11,079 bases of DNA. Origin: an uncultured Rubellimicrobium sp. (GTDB lineage Bacteria > Pseudomonadota > Alphaproteobacteria > Rhodobacterales > Rhodobacteraceae). This document shows, piece by piece, positions 1 to 7,427 of the stretch. Numbering within the stretch: position 1 is the stretch's first letter; each line of letters opens with the position of its first letter. The position numbers and the translations under genes were made by a program. The DNA lies in assembly GCA_902805995.1 (NCBI GenBank), contig CADCUU010000458.1, positions 1 through 11,079 of the forward strand, in the 5' to 3' direction. Below the pieces are notes generated by a model that worked only from the letters and a program-made list of their open reading frames with translations, did not search any database and was not told where the DNA came from.

Positions 1-963
1 CCGGGACGCCGCAGGCTCGCGCGCGGTGTAGATGGCGAGGAGCACGTTCTCGGATAGCGCGCCATGCCGGGCGAGGCGTTCCGCTGCCTCAAGCCTCGCG
101 CGCCAGGCCACGGTGTCGCGCAGGTCGGCGTGCGAGAAGGCGAGCGGCAGCCCCGCTGTGGGCATGAGGTCCCCCACGGCTTCGCGCAGGCGGTAGACGA
201 GGGGACTCGGCCGGGTGGGGGGCGCAGCCTCCAGCTCGGGCTCCGCGTATTCCGGGTCGAGGAAGCGGGTGAGAAGCGCTTCCTCCTGCAGGGTCAGGTC
301 TCCCAGCGCCCGCGCGGTGTTGAGCGTCAGTGCCGCCGCGTTCCAGTCGCCGTTGCGCGCGGTGCAGAACACCCGGGCCATGACCGTGGGGGCCAGCGAC
401 GGCTGTTCGCCCAGCATGGCGCAGGCGTCGTGCTCCGTCCCGGTGAGGAGGGTCACGTCGAACCAGCGCCGGAAGCTTTCAGGCTCCAGCAGGTCGCCCG
501 ATTCGAGAAGGGAACGCGCGGCCTCCAGGGCGCCCATGTCGAGGAGCTTGTCCACGCGGGCGAGAAACAGGGCCTGTCCTTCGCCATCGCTCGGGACCTC
601 GGCCTCGGCCAGCATGAGGGTGACCAGAAGCTCCTGCAGGGCGGGCAGGGTTTCCGCATCCTCGGCATGGATGAGGTCGATCAGCGTGGCGGAGTCGCTG
701 CCCGACCAGAGGTCGTGGGGCAGGCCCGTCATCTCGGGCGTGAGAATGCCAGACAGCCCGGACCCCGCGGTGTCGAGCGGCGTGACCGTAATGCCGGGGC
801 TGGAGGCGTCGGAGGAGACCGGCGGCTCGGCCTGGGTGGCGGAGGAGGACCCTTCCACGCTGCGGGACAGCCAGTCGATGGCCGACAGCGGCGCGCCGCC
901 CTCCTGGGCTTGGGCGGCCCCGGCAAACAGGCCGAGGAGAAGCGTGGCGCGGCGGAGAGTCAT
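1..963 (-). CDS. Secreted protein of unknown function, helical-repeat-like (3' end outside window)
   Basis: The frame is open from an ATG at 963 to the window edge: 321 codons without a stop, so the C-terminus is missing. The protein begins with a clear Sec signal peptide: basic MTLRR, a hydrophobic core LLLGLFAGAA, and an AQA-Q cleavage site near residue 19, so it should be periplasmic or exported. A Ser/Pro-rich linker (about 35-70) follows, then an Ala/Leu-rich alpha-helical part (about 95-320) whose paired helices resemble TPR/Sel1-type repeats (for example FLARVDKLLDMGALEAARSLL near 133-153), without a clean consensus. Two cysteines (C181, C200) could form a disulfide. The start overlaps the stop of the upstream 50-residue gene by ATGA, implying translational coupling. 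I recall similar uncharacterised proteins next to aroK in other Rhodobacteraceae, but know no function. That it is a real gene is well supported by codon bias and signal peptide; the role is unknown. Confidence 0.82.
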   Translation of the reverse strand, partial: MTLRRATLLLGLFAGAAQAQEGGAPLSAIDWLSRSVEGSSSATQAEPPVSSDASSPGITVTPLDTAGSGLSGILTPEMTGLPHDLWSGSDSATLIDLIHAEDAETLPALQELLVTLMLAEAEVPSDGEGQALFLARVDKLLDMGALEAARSLLESGDLLEPESFRRWFDVTLLTGTEHDACAMLGEQPSLAPTVMARVFCTARNGDWNAAALTLNTARALGDLTLQEEALLTRFLDPEYAEPELEAAPPTRPSPLVYRLREAVGDLMPTAGLPLAFSHADLRDTVAWRARLEAAERLARHGALSENVLLAIYTAREPAASR

Positions 964-1112
964 TCGAGGTCCAGGTCGACGGGCTGCGTCATCTCGCGCA
1001 GCGGGGGCTCGAAGTCGCCGGGGACGACGAGCGGACCGATATAGGCGTAGGCGACCAGCGCGATCCCGGCCAGAATCGCCAGGATGAGCAGAAGCTTGAT
1101 GAGTCGCCACAT
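960..1112 (-). CDS. Small single-pass membrane protein, 50 residues, unknown function
   Basis: This short gene reads ATG at 1112-1110 to TGA at 962-960 and encodes 50 residues beginning MWRLIKLLLILAILAGIALV. Residues about 5-25 form one strong hydrophobic transmembrane segment after a short basic N-terminus. A polar, Asp/Glu- and Pro-rich tail follows (IGPLVVPGDFEPP, ending DLDLE), which would point to the periplasm or cytoplasm depending on insertion. Its stop codon overlaps the ATG of the downstream secreted protein (ATGA, 960-963), so the two are almost certainly co-translated and may work together at the membrane. It is divergent from aroK with about 110 bases between. Similar short proteins occur in this position in related bacteria as hypothetical proteins, from memory. 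No function can be assigned. Confidence 0.75.
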   Translation of the reverse strand: MWRLIKLLLILAILAGIALVAYAYIGPLVVPGDFEPPLREMTQPVDLDLE

Positions 1113-1223
1113 TGTCCCGTTCCCTGCCCGGCCCCCAGCGGGGCTCTCCGGGCGGTTATATATGGTGTTCCACGGGAGTTAACCCCATTAGGGAGGAATG
1201 CAGAAATCGGGAGGGGAGGTGCC
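1113..1223. promoter_or_regulatory. Divergent promoter region between the small membrane-protein operon and aroK
   Basis: This 111-base gap must hold promoters for both divergent operons. It contains the only A/T-rich island nearby (TTATATAT, 1156-1163), which gives a TATATA -10 candidate at 1157-1162 for the leftward genes. A GTTAAC hexamer sits at 1178-1183. No convincing -35 hexamer was found for either direction, so exact promoters are inferred only. Confidence 0.35.
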
Positions 1224-1829
1224 GTGCCCCTTCGCCACAGGACGGTCGGGAGCATGCCAGCGGGGGAGACGAGAAAGCCGGGGCTGCCGGGCGCGCTTCG
1301 GCGCAGCGTGGTGCTTGTGGGCATGATGGGGTCGGGCAAGACCGCGGTGGGCAAGGCCTTGGCCGCGCGCCTTCAGGTGCCCTTTCTCGACAGCGACGCC
1401 GCGATCGAGGAGGCCGCCCATGCCACCATCGCGGAGATCTTCGCCCGCGACGGGGAGCCCTTCTTCCGCGACCGCGAATCCGAGGTCATCTCCCGGCTGC
1501 TGTCGGGACCTCCGGCCATCGTCTCCACCGGCGGGGGCGCCTTCATGTCCGAACGCAACCGCCGCGTCATCGCGGAGAAGGGCGTGGCGCTTTGGCTGGA
1601 CGCGGATCTCGACACGCTCTGGGAGCGGGTGCGGCACAAGGACAGTCGGCCCCTGCTGCGGACCCCGGACCCGCGCGGCACCCTGACCGAGATCTATGAG
1701 AAGCGGGTGCCGGTCTATCGGCTCGCGGACCTCAAGGTGACGGCCGAGCCCCGGTTTTCCATCGACGATACGGCGAACCGGGCTGTGGCCGTGCTCGCCG
1801 GACATCCCGACATCCTGGAGACGACATGA
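1224..1829 (+). CDS. aroK: Shikimate kinase
   Basis: Shikimate kinase phosphorylates shikimate at its 3-hydroxyl with ATP, the fifth step of cytoplasmic chorismate (aromatic amino acid) synthesis. The Walker A loop GMMGSGKT is at residues 33-40. The shikimate-binding aspartates lie in FLDSD (54-58), the substrate arginine is in FFRDRE (80-85), and the GGG loop is in STGGGAF (101-107). The lid RPLLR is at 142-146 and the late arginines are in YEKRVPVYR (158-166). At 201 residues it is slightly longer than the usual 170-190, owing to the N-terminus. The GTG at 1224 has GAGG at 1211-1214 and GGAGG at 1215-1219 upstream. An in-frame ATG at 1254 would give 191 residues and is a real alternative with a poorer ribosome site. 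The stop overlaps the aroB start by ATGA, so the two form one operon. Confidence 0.95.
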   Translation: MPLRHRTVGSMPAGETRKPGLPGALRRSVVLVGMMGSGKTAVGKALAARLQVPFLDSDAAIEEAAHATIAEIFARDGEPFFRDRESEVISRLLSGPPAIVSTGGGAFMSERNRRVIAEKGVALWLDADLDTLWERVRHKDSRPLLRTPDPRGTLTEIYEKRVPVYRLADLKVTAEPRFSIDDTANRAVAVLAGHPDILETT

Positions 1830-2920
1830 CGCTGCGCGTGGACCTGCCCGGCCGGGCCTATGACATCCAGATCGGCGAGGGGCTGATCGGGCGCGCGGCG
1901 GAGTTCCTGCGCCCGCATCTGCGCCGCCCGCGCGTGGCGGTGGTGACGGACGGCAACGTGGCCGAGACGCACTGGCCATCGTTCCGCGATGCCTTGGCCC
2001 GCGGCGGGATCGAGGCGGAGGCACTGGTGTTGCCGCCCGGCGAGGGGACCAAGGGCTGGGCGCATCTGGCGCAGACCGTCGAATGGCTGCTGGAGCAGAA
2101 GGTCGAGCGGAAGGACCTCGTCGTGGCGCTTGGTGGCGGGGTCATCGGCGATCTGGCGGGATTCGCGGCGGCGGTGCTGCGGCGCGGGGTGCGCTTCGTG
2201 CAGGTGCCGACGACGCTGCTGGCGCAGGTCGATTCGTCGGTTGGCGGCAAGACGGGGATCAACACCGCGCAGGGCAAGAACCTTGTCGGGGCGTTCCACC
2301 AGCCGGTGCTGGTGCTGGCCGATACGGGGCTGCTGGCGACGCTGCCGAAGCGCGACTTCCTGTCGGGTTATGGGGAGGTGGTGAAGTACGGGCTGCTGGG
2401 CGATGCCGCGTTCTTCGACTGGCTGGAGGCGAACGGGCCCGCCGTGCTGGCGCAGGAGCCCCAGGCGCTGGAGCTGATCGTGCGGCGGTCCTGCGAGATG
2501 AAGGCCGAGATCGTCGTGCGCGACGAGACAGAGGAAGGGGACCGCGCGCTCCTCAACCTCGGGCACACGTTCGCGCATGCGCTGGAGGCGGCGACGGGCT
2601 ATGGCGACCGGCTGCTGCATGGGGAGGCCGTCGCTGTTGGGCTGGGCCTCGCCTTTGACTTGTCGGCGCGGCTGGGGCTGTGTTCCCAGGAGGAGCCGTC
2701 GCGGGTGCGGGCGCATCTGCGGGCCATGGGGATGAAGGCGGTGCTTGCCGATGTGCCGGGTGAGTTGCCGGGAGCCGAGGGGCTGCTGGCGCTGATGGCG
2801 CAGGATAAGAAGGCGGTCGGGGGGAAGCTGCGCTTTATCCTGGCGCGGGGGATCGGGAGCGCCTTTGTCGCGGATGACGTGCCGACCGAGGCGGTGATCG
2901 CGACGCTGCGGAACGGGTAG
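1826..2920 (+). CDS. aroB: 3-dehydroquinate synthase
   Basis: AroB converts DAHP to 3-dehydroquinate in the second step of the shikimate pathway, using NAD+ and a divalent metal in the cytoplasm. The 364-residue length is normal. The NAD-binding and active-site core GGGVIGDLAGF (103-113), VPTTLLAQVDSSVGGKTGIN (127-146) and KNLVGAFHQP (151-160) is intact. The three metal ligands fit E184 (GYGEVVKYG), H247 (LNLGHTFAH) and H265 (LLHGEAV). The AQDKK segment (325-329) is also typical. The ATG overlaps the aroK stop (ATGA at 1826-1829), so it is translated with aroK. No further gene follows in this direction; the next gene, ssb, is convergent. No unusual residues were noticed. Confidence 0.97.
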   Translation: MTLRVDLPGRAYDIQIGEGLIGRAAEFLRPHLRRPRVAVVTDGNVAETHWPSFRDALARGGIEAEALVLPPGEGTKGWAHLAQTVEWLLEQKVERKDLVVALGGGVIGDLAGFAAAVLRRGVRFVQVPTTLLAQVDSSVGGKTGINTAQGKNLVGAFHQPVLVLADTGLLATLPKRDFLSGYGEVVKYGLLGDAAFFDWLEANGPAVLAQEPQALELIVRRSCEMKAEIVVRDETEEGDRALLNLGHTFAHALEAATGYGDRLLHGEAVAVGLGLAFDLSARLGLCSQEEPSRVRAHLRAMGMKAVLADVPGELPGAEGLLALMAQDKKAVGGKLRFILARGIGSAFVADDVPTEAVIATLRNG

Positions 2921-2999
2921 GGTCCGCGGTTCGAGGCGCGTGGCCCGGCGGTGGTTCCTTCATCCCCGTGCGCCGGCAGGGCAGTTGGCTTGTGATGGG

Positions 3000-3027
3000 C
3001 TCGGGGTGGGCCGGAGCCTGCCCCGAG
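3000..3027 (+). terminator. Strong stem-loop downstream of aroB
   Basis: In the 146-base gap between the convergent aroB and ssb, bases 3000-3011 pair with 3016-3027 around a CGGA loop. This gives a 12-bp stem starting CUCGGGG, with two G-U wobbles that pair only in the rightward transcript. There is no U-run after it, so it may act as a 3' stabiliser or a non-classical terminator rather than a proven intrinsic terminator. A second small palindrome (CAGGCC-GT-GGCCTG, 3044-3057) lies just before the ssb stop. Confidence 0.45.
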
Positions 3028-3066
3028 TGTCCTGAGTTCAGCGCAGGCCGTGGCCTGGCGGGCAGG

Positions 3067-3612
3067 TCAGAACGGGATGTCGTCGTCGAGGTCGGAGCCG
3101 CCGCCGCCCGACCGGCCGCCGCCGAAGCCGCCACCCGAGGAGCCACCCGACCGGCCGCCGCCGCCATAGCCGCCGCCCCCGGAGCCGCCGCCGTAGCCGC
3201 CGCCACCGCCGCCGTAGCCGTCATCGCCGCCGCCCATGTCGTCGGACGGGCCGCCGCCGCCTCCGCGGCTGTCGAGGAGCGTGAGCTCGCCGCGGAACTG
3301 GCGCAGGACGACTTCAGTGGAGTAGCGGTCCTGGCCGGACTGGTCCTGATACTTGCGGGTTTCGAGTTGGCCCTCGATGTAAACGTTGGAGCCCTTCTTC
3401 AGGTACTGCTCGGCGATGCGGCCGAGGTTCTCGTTGAAGATGGCGACCGAGTGCCACTCGGTCTTCTCCTTGCGCTCACCGCTCTGCTTGTCCTTCCAGG
3501 TCTCGCTTGTTGCGAGGCGCAGGTTCACCACCTTGCCGCCGTTCTGGAAGCTGCGAACCTCGGGGTCGCGGCCGAGACGGCCGACGAGGATGACTTTGTT
3601 CACTCCGGCCAT
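3067..3612 (-). CDS. ssb: Single-stranded DNA-binding protein
   Basis: SSB coats single-stranded DNA during replication, recombination and repair, acting as a homotetramer. Residues 1 to about 112 form the OB fold, opening [18 protein letters not shown], with DNA-stacking aromatics expected at W39 and W53 and nearby H54 and F59. Residues about 115-173 are a disordered linker made almost wholly of Gly with Tyr, Ser, Asp and Arg. The C-terminal tip DDDIPF (176-181) is the canonical peptide that recruits replication and repair partners. The 181-residue length is usual. The ATG at 3612 has an excellent Shine-Dalgarno AAGGAGG (3619-3625 on the complement) six bases away. The gene is monocistronic here and divergent from the lytic transglycosylase. 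A degenerate LexA-type box lies about 55 bases upstream of the start. Confidence 0.98.
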   Translation of the reverse strand: MAGVNKVILVGRLGRDPEVRSFQNGGKVVNLRLATSETWKDKQSGERKEKTEWHSVAIFNENLGRIAEQYLKKGSNVYIEGQLETRKYQDQSGQDRYSTEVVLRQFRGELTLLDSRGGGGGPSDDMGGGDDGYGGGGGGYGGGSGGGGYGGGGRSGGSSGGGFGGGRSGGGGSDLDDDIPF

Positions 3613-3665
3613 GGCTGGCCTCCTTCTGCGAGTCGCGTCGGCGCGTTAGACCATGGAAGGCCGTG

Positions 3666-3680
3666 GAATGAAAGGGGAAC
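3666..3680 (-). promoter_or_regulatory. Possible degenerate LexA (SOS) box upstream of ssb
   Basis: Read on the ssb strand, this is GTTC-N7-ATTC. The SOS box described for Rhodobacter is GTTC-N7-GTTC, so it differs at one of eight defined bases. It sits 54-68 bases before the ssb start codon, a sensible operator position. A single near-match in a GC-rich region can arise by chance, so this is tentative. Confidence 0.3.
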
Positions 3681-3767
3681 ATGGGCGTCTGGACCTCGGA
3701 GCCGGGCGACTGGAGCCCTGAGGACACGGCGTCGGACGGGGATGGACTCGCGGAGCGGATCGGGTAG
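3681..3767 (+). CDS. Possible 28-codon small ORF
   Basis: An ATG at 3681 opens a 28-codon frame starting MGVWTSEPGDWSPEDTASDG and ending at TAG 3765-3767. It is preceded by the purine-rich AAAGGGGAAC, a plausible ribosome site although close to the ATG. Most codons end in G or C, as in real genes here, but so does random sequence at this GC content. The product would be small, acidic and soluble, with two tryptophans and no membrane segment. It ends 39 bases before the transglycosylase ATG and could be a leader peptide or just a chance frame. I do not recognise it. Confidence 0.22.
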   Translation: MGVWTSEPGDWSPEDTASDGDGLAERIG

Positions 3768-3806
3768 GCTCCTTGCTCACGACAGGGTTACCGGGACAGG
3801 TTGGCG

Positions 3807-4403
3807 ATGAGCAGACAGGGAACGGGCGTCGGGGCTTTCGTGCTTGCGGTCGCTCTCGCCGGGGGGGCGGTGGCGGATACGGTGTCCACCATGAACCGCT
3901 CGGCGCTTTTCAGTTCGCAGTTGAGCGTGCTGGATGGGCGGGCGGCGCAGCAGTACAACAATTCGACCCGGCTTCAGCCCCCGCGGGTGGAGGTTCCGGC
4001 CCTGCCGGGCGCGGATGCGGTGGTTTATCGCGGGCGCACCAACAGCCCCTGGATCGAGGCCGCGCGGACCGTCGCGCGGAGCAACGGCATCCCGGAGGAC
4101 CTGTTCCTGCGCCTCGTTCAGCAGGAATCGGGCTGGCACGAAGGGGCGCTGTCGCCCGTGGGGGCCATCGGGCTTGCGCAACTCATGCCCGGGACGGCGG
4201 CTCTTCTGGGCGTGAACCCGCATGATCCGCAGCAGAACCTCGAAGGCGGGGCGCGCTACCTGCGGGACCAGTACCGGCGGTTTGGGCGGTGGGACCTTGC
4301 GCTCGCGGCTTATAACGCGGGGCCGGAGGCGGTGGCGCAGTATGGGGGCATTCCGCCCTATGCGGAGACCCAGGGCTATGTGAAGGCCATCTGGGGCGGT
4401 TGA
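3807..4403 (+). CDS. Secreted lytic transglycosylase (SLT domain)
   Basis: This enzyme likely cleaves the MurNAc-GlcNAc bond of peptidoglycan in the periplasm, forming 1,6-anhydromuramyl products. With the ATG at 3807 it has 198 residues. A signal peptide covers residues 1-23 (hydrophobic [10 protein letters not shown], cleavage after AVA). A spacer of about 55 residues follows, then the SLT fold from about 80: the catalytic glutamate E107 in [20 protein letters not shown] (119-131), NLEGGARYL (144-152) and AAYNAGP (167-173), ending with YVKAI. These motifs match the Slt70/MltC-type goose-lysozyme-like family. A TTG at 3801 is in frame two codons earlier and could be the start; neither has a strong ribosome site. 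It is divergent from ssb and nothing follows it for about 700 bases. Its cellular task (wall growth or assembly of an envelope complex) cannot be told from the sequence. Confidence 0.93.
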   Translation: MSRQGTGVGAFVLAVALAGGAVADTVSTMNRSALFSSQLSVLDGRAAQQYNNSTRLQPPRVEVPALPGADAVVYRGRTNSPWIEAARTVARSNGIPEDLFLRLVQQESGWHEGALSPVGAIGLAQLMPGTAALLGVNPHDPQQNLEGGARYLRDQYRRFGRWDLALAAYNAGPEAVAQYGGIPPYAETQGYVKAIWGG

Positions 4404-4872
4404 GCGGCGGCGAGGGGCTGCGGGGCCCTGGGTGTTGTGGGCTTCTTCGGGGGACTCGTGAAACCCGTGACAAGGGGGGCCGATGGGCACTTGGCTTGGT
4501 GCGGCGGAGGGGCGTGGCCTTCGGGGCGACTGGGGCGTTTTCGGAAATGATGAGATCCCGCGGGGCCTCCGGTGTCTGCGAGCCGGCCTTGCGTGGCGGG
4601 CGAGAGCTTCCGGACCGCCGTCAGGGCGGGCTTGAGTCTATGGAGGCGCGGGGAGGATCTCCCGGCCTGGATATGTGGCCGCTTGGCTGCGCGAGTGTTG
4701 CTCGCCCCTGGAGGGGGCTGCTCTGCATGGTGGGTCCTGTCTGCCGGGGGACCTTGGGCCTGTCCTTCTGCACCCGATCTGCGGAGCGGGCCGCGGGGGT
4801 GGTCTGGGGAGGACGGGCGTGAGGCGGGCCGGTCTGATTCGTTGCCGATGCAGCCAGGATGCCGGAGCGGGG

Positions 4873-4887
4873 TTAACGAAATCTTAG
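4873..4887 (+). promoter_or_regulatory. Near-consensus CtrA-type site
   Basis: The bases TTAA-N7-TTAG differ at one position from the alphaproteobacterial CtrA box TTAA-N7-TTAA, in an otherwise very GC-rich stretch. An inverted repeat GCAACG-GG-CGTTGC (4889-4902) lies directly beside it. No recognised gene starts nearby in either direction, so if functional it would serve an unannotated transcript. The match alone is weak evidence. Confidence 0.28.
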
Positions 4888-4978
4888 GGCAACGGGCGTT
4901 GCGTGACCCGGGGAGGTTGGGCGCGTAAGTAGGCCGGGGTGGTCGTTGCCTCTCTAGCAGGGGGGGAGTGGCCGGGGC

Positions 4979-5023
4979 GGTGCGTGCGAGCACGCACCCT
5001 ACGGACGCAGGCGCGGTCCTGCG
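4979..5023. repeat. REP-like tandem palindromes
   Basis: GGTGCGTGC (4979-4987) and GCACGCACC (4990-4998) form a perfect 9-base inverted repeat, realistically an 8-bp stem with a CGAG loop, followed by CCTACGG-type flanking sequence. A second inverted repeat, CGCAGG-N6-CCTGCG, follows at 5006-5023. From memory, the first palindrome with its GTAGGGTGCGTGC flank recurs between genes in many Rhodobacteraceae genomes, as REP elements do elsewhere. Only one copy is in this window, so the repetitive nature is inferred. It lies downstream of the leftward small gene ending at 5107 and could also help transcript ending. Confidence 0.5.
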
Positions 5024-5106
5024 GCCTACCGTTTGCAACGTTTTGGGCGTTTCGGGAGTGGAGGGCTAATCCCGGTCGGCGGCGGGGAAGGAACGGGGCT
5101 GGGGCG

Positions 5107-5343
5107 TCAGGTCAGGTCGCGCCAGTCGTTTTCCTGGAGGTCCACGCCGTGCTTGCGGGCGGCGGACTGGATGCGCTTCCAGGCGGCGTCGCGCTCCTCG
5201 TCGGTCACGTCCTTGACCTGCATGAATCGGGCCACGGCGGCGCGGACATGGCCCGCGTCCTCGATGGGTTCCTTGCGCTGCTCGGGAAAGGCGAATTCCC
5301 GGGCGGGCAGCTTGTCGCGGTCTTCTTCGGTCAGTTTGGCCAT
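5107..5343 (-). CDS. Uncharacterised 78-residue protein (DUF6582-like)
   Basis: The ATG at 5343 starts a charged, soluble 78-residue protein beginning MAKLTEEDRDKLPAREFAFP. The features I can see are an LP-x4-FAFPEQRKEP segment (12-26), a helical HVRAAVARF stretch (32-40), and a helical tail with ERDAAWKRI and HGVDL. This pattern matches a family of small bacterial proteins of unknown function, which I believe is listed as DUF6582 (from memory). There is no signal peptide, membrane segment or cysteine. The ribosome site GGAG (5351-5354 on the complement) is seven bases from the ATG but lies inside the 3' arm of a perfect 14-bp stem, see the separate entry. The gene follows the ABC-F ATPase by 77 bases on the same strand and may share its transcript. 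In-frame upstream starts reach back into the ATPase gene and are unlikely. Confidence 0.85.
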   Translation of the reverse strand: MAKLTEEDRDKLPAREFAFPEQRKEPIEDAGHVRAAVARFMQVKDVTDEERDAAWKRIQSAARKHGVDLQENDWRDLT

Positions 5344-5349
5344 GGCGCG

Positions 5350-5400
5350 TCTCCGATCCTGCGGGTCACAACGCGCAGGATCGGAGATGGGTTCGCCCAT
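5350..5400 (-). promoter_or_regulatory. Stem-loops in the ABC-F / small-gene spacer, masking a ribosome site
   Basis: Bases 5350-5363 and 5374-5387 are a perfect 14-bp inverted repeat with a 10-base loop. A second hairpin abuts it, ATGGG-TTCG-CCCAT (5387-5400). In the leftward transcript the 3' arm of the large stem contains GGAG, the Shine-Dalgarno of the 78-residue gene, leaving six unpaired bases before its ATG. No U-tract follows, which argues against a simple intrinsic terminator. It may set low basal translation, act as an attenuator or processing site, or separate the two messages. Confidence 0.6.
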
Positions 5401-5420
5401 GGGTTCGCGGGGTGGCCGGG

Positions 5421-7271
<1,851 letters not shown>

Positions 7272-7427
7272 CGGAAGGGCCTTCGTGCCGGGGAGGGGGT
7301 GCCGTGAGGGCGATATGGGGGTCCTCTGCCGCAATGGAAACATTGCGTCAACCGGAGGGGGCGGAACCGGGTGTCGCGGCGGCCGGTTTCCCTGGGGTGC
7401 GTTGCGGGGGGGGCAGGGGGGATCGAG
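7272..7427. promoter_or_regulatory. Divergent intergenic region with a perfect inverted repeat
   Basis: This 156-base gap separates the leftward ABC-F gene from the rightward GFA gene and should carry both promoters. CGCAATG (7330-7336) and CATTGCG (7341-7347) form a perfect 7-base inverted repeat around GAAA, in the least GC-rich part of the gap. It could be an operator for a dimeric regulator, or in a rightward RNA a hairpin with a GNRA-type loop. I see no consensus -35/-10 pair. Confidence 0.4.

Larger units (their letters stand above)
4404..5106. other. Gene-free stretch of about 700 bases with clustered inverted repeats
   Basis: I find no supportable protein gene here. The open frames on both strands (for example a 220-codon leftward frame, 4376-5038) translate to Pro/Arg/Ser-rich low-complexity protein with no domain and invade the transglycosylase end. 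Several small hairpins lie close together: GGGAG-GAT-CTCCC at 4651-4663, GGCC-N9-GGCC at 4664-4680, GCGAG-TGTTG-CTCGC at 4691-4705 and GCCCCT-GGA-GGGGGC at 4704-4718. Further right are a CtrA-like site, a 14-base inverted repeat and a REP-like palindrome, listed separately. The stretch could hold a structured RNA, a decayed gene or only regulatory and repeat DNA. Confidence 0.5.

Noticed and set aside
64..1087. Two overlapping rightward frames of 326 and 290 codons at the left edge
   Set aside because: They are antisense to a gene with a clear signal peptide and a translationally coupled partner; their products show no domain.
1188..2716. Leftward frames of 278 and 333 codons opposite aroK and aroB
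   Set aside because: Antisense shadows of two unmistakable enzymes; products are Arg/Pro/His-rich.
3090..3268. GCC-rich repeats considered as a microsatellite or CRISPR-like array
   Set aside because: The repeats are explained by the glycine-rich coding linker of ssb; there are no regularly spaced repeats with unique spacers.
4400..4822. 140-codon rightward open frame after the transglycosylase
   Set aside because: Composition is Gly/Arg-rich with no recognisable features and it overlaps the preceding stop region; long open frames are common by chance at this GC content.
4376..5038. 220-codon leftward open frame in the gene-free region
   Set aside because: The product is low-complexity Pro/Arg/Ser-rich with no domain or convincing ribosome site, and it overlaps the transglycosylase 3' end.
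4404..5106. tRNA, tmRNA, RNase P RNA, SRP RNA or 6S RNA gene
   Set aside because: I looked for their conserved motifs and cloverleaf patterns by eye and found none; a covariance-model search would be needed to exclude divergent forms.
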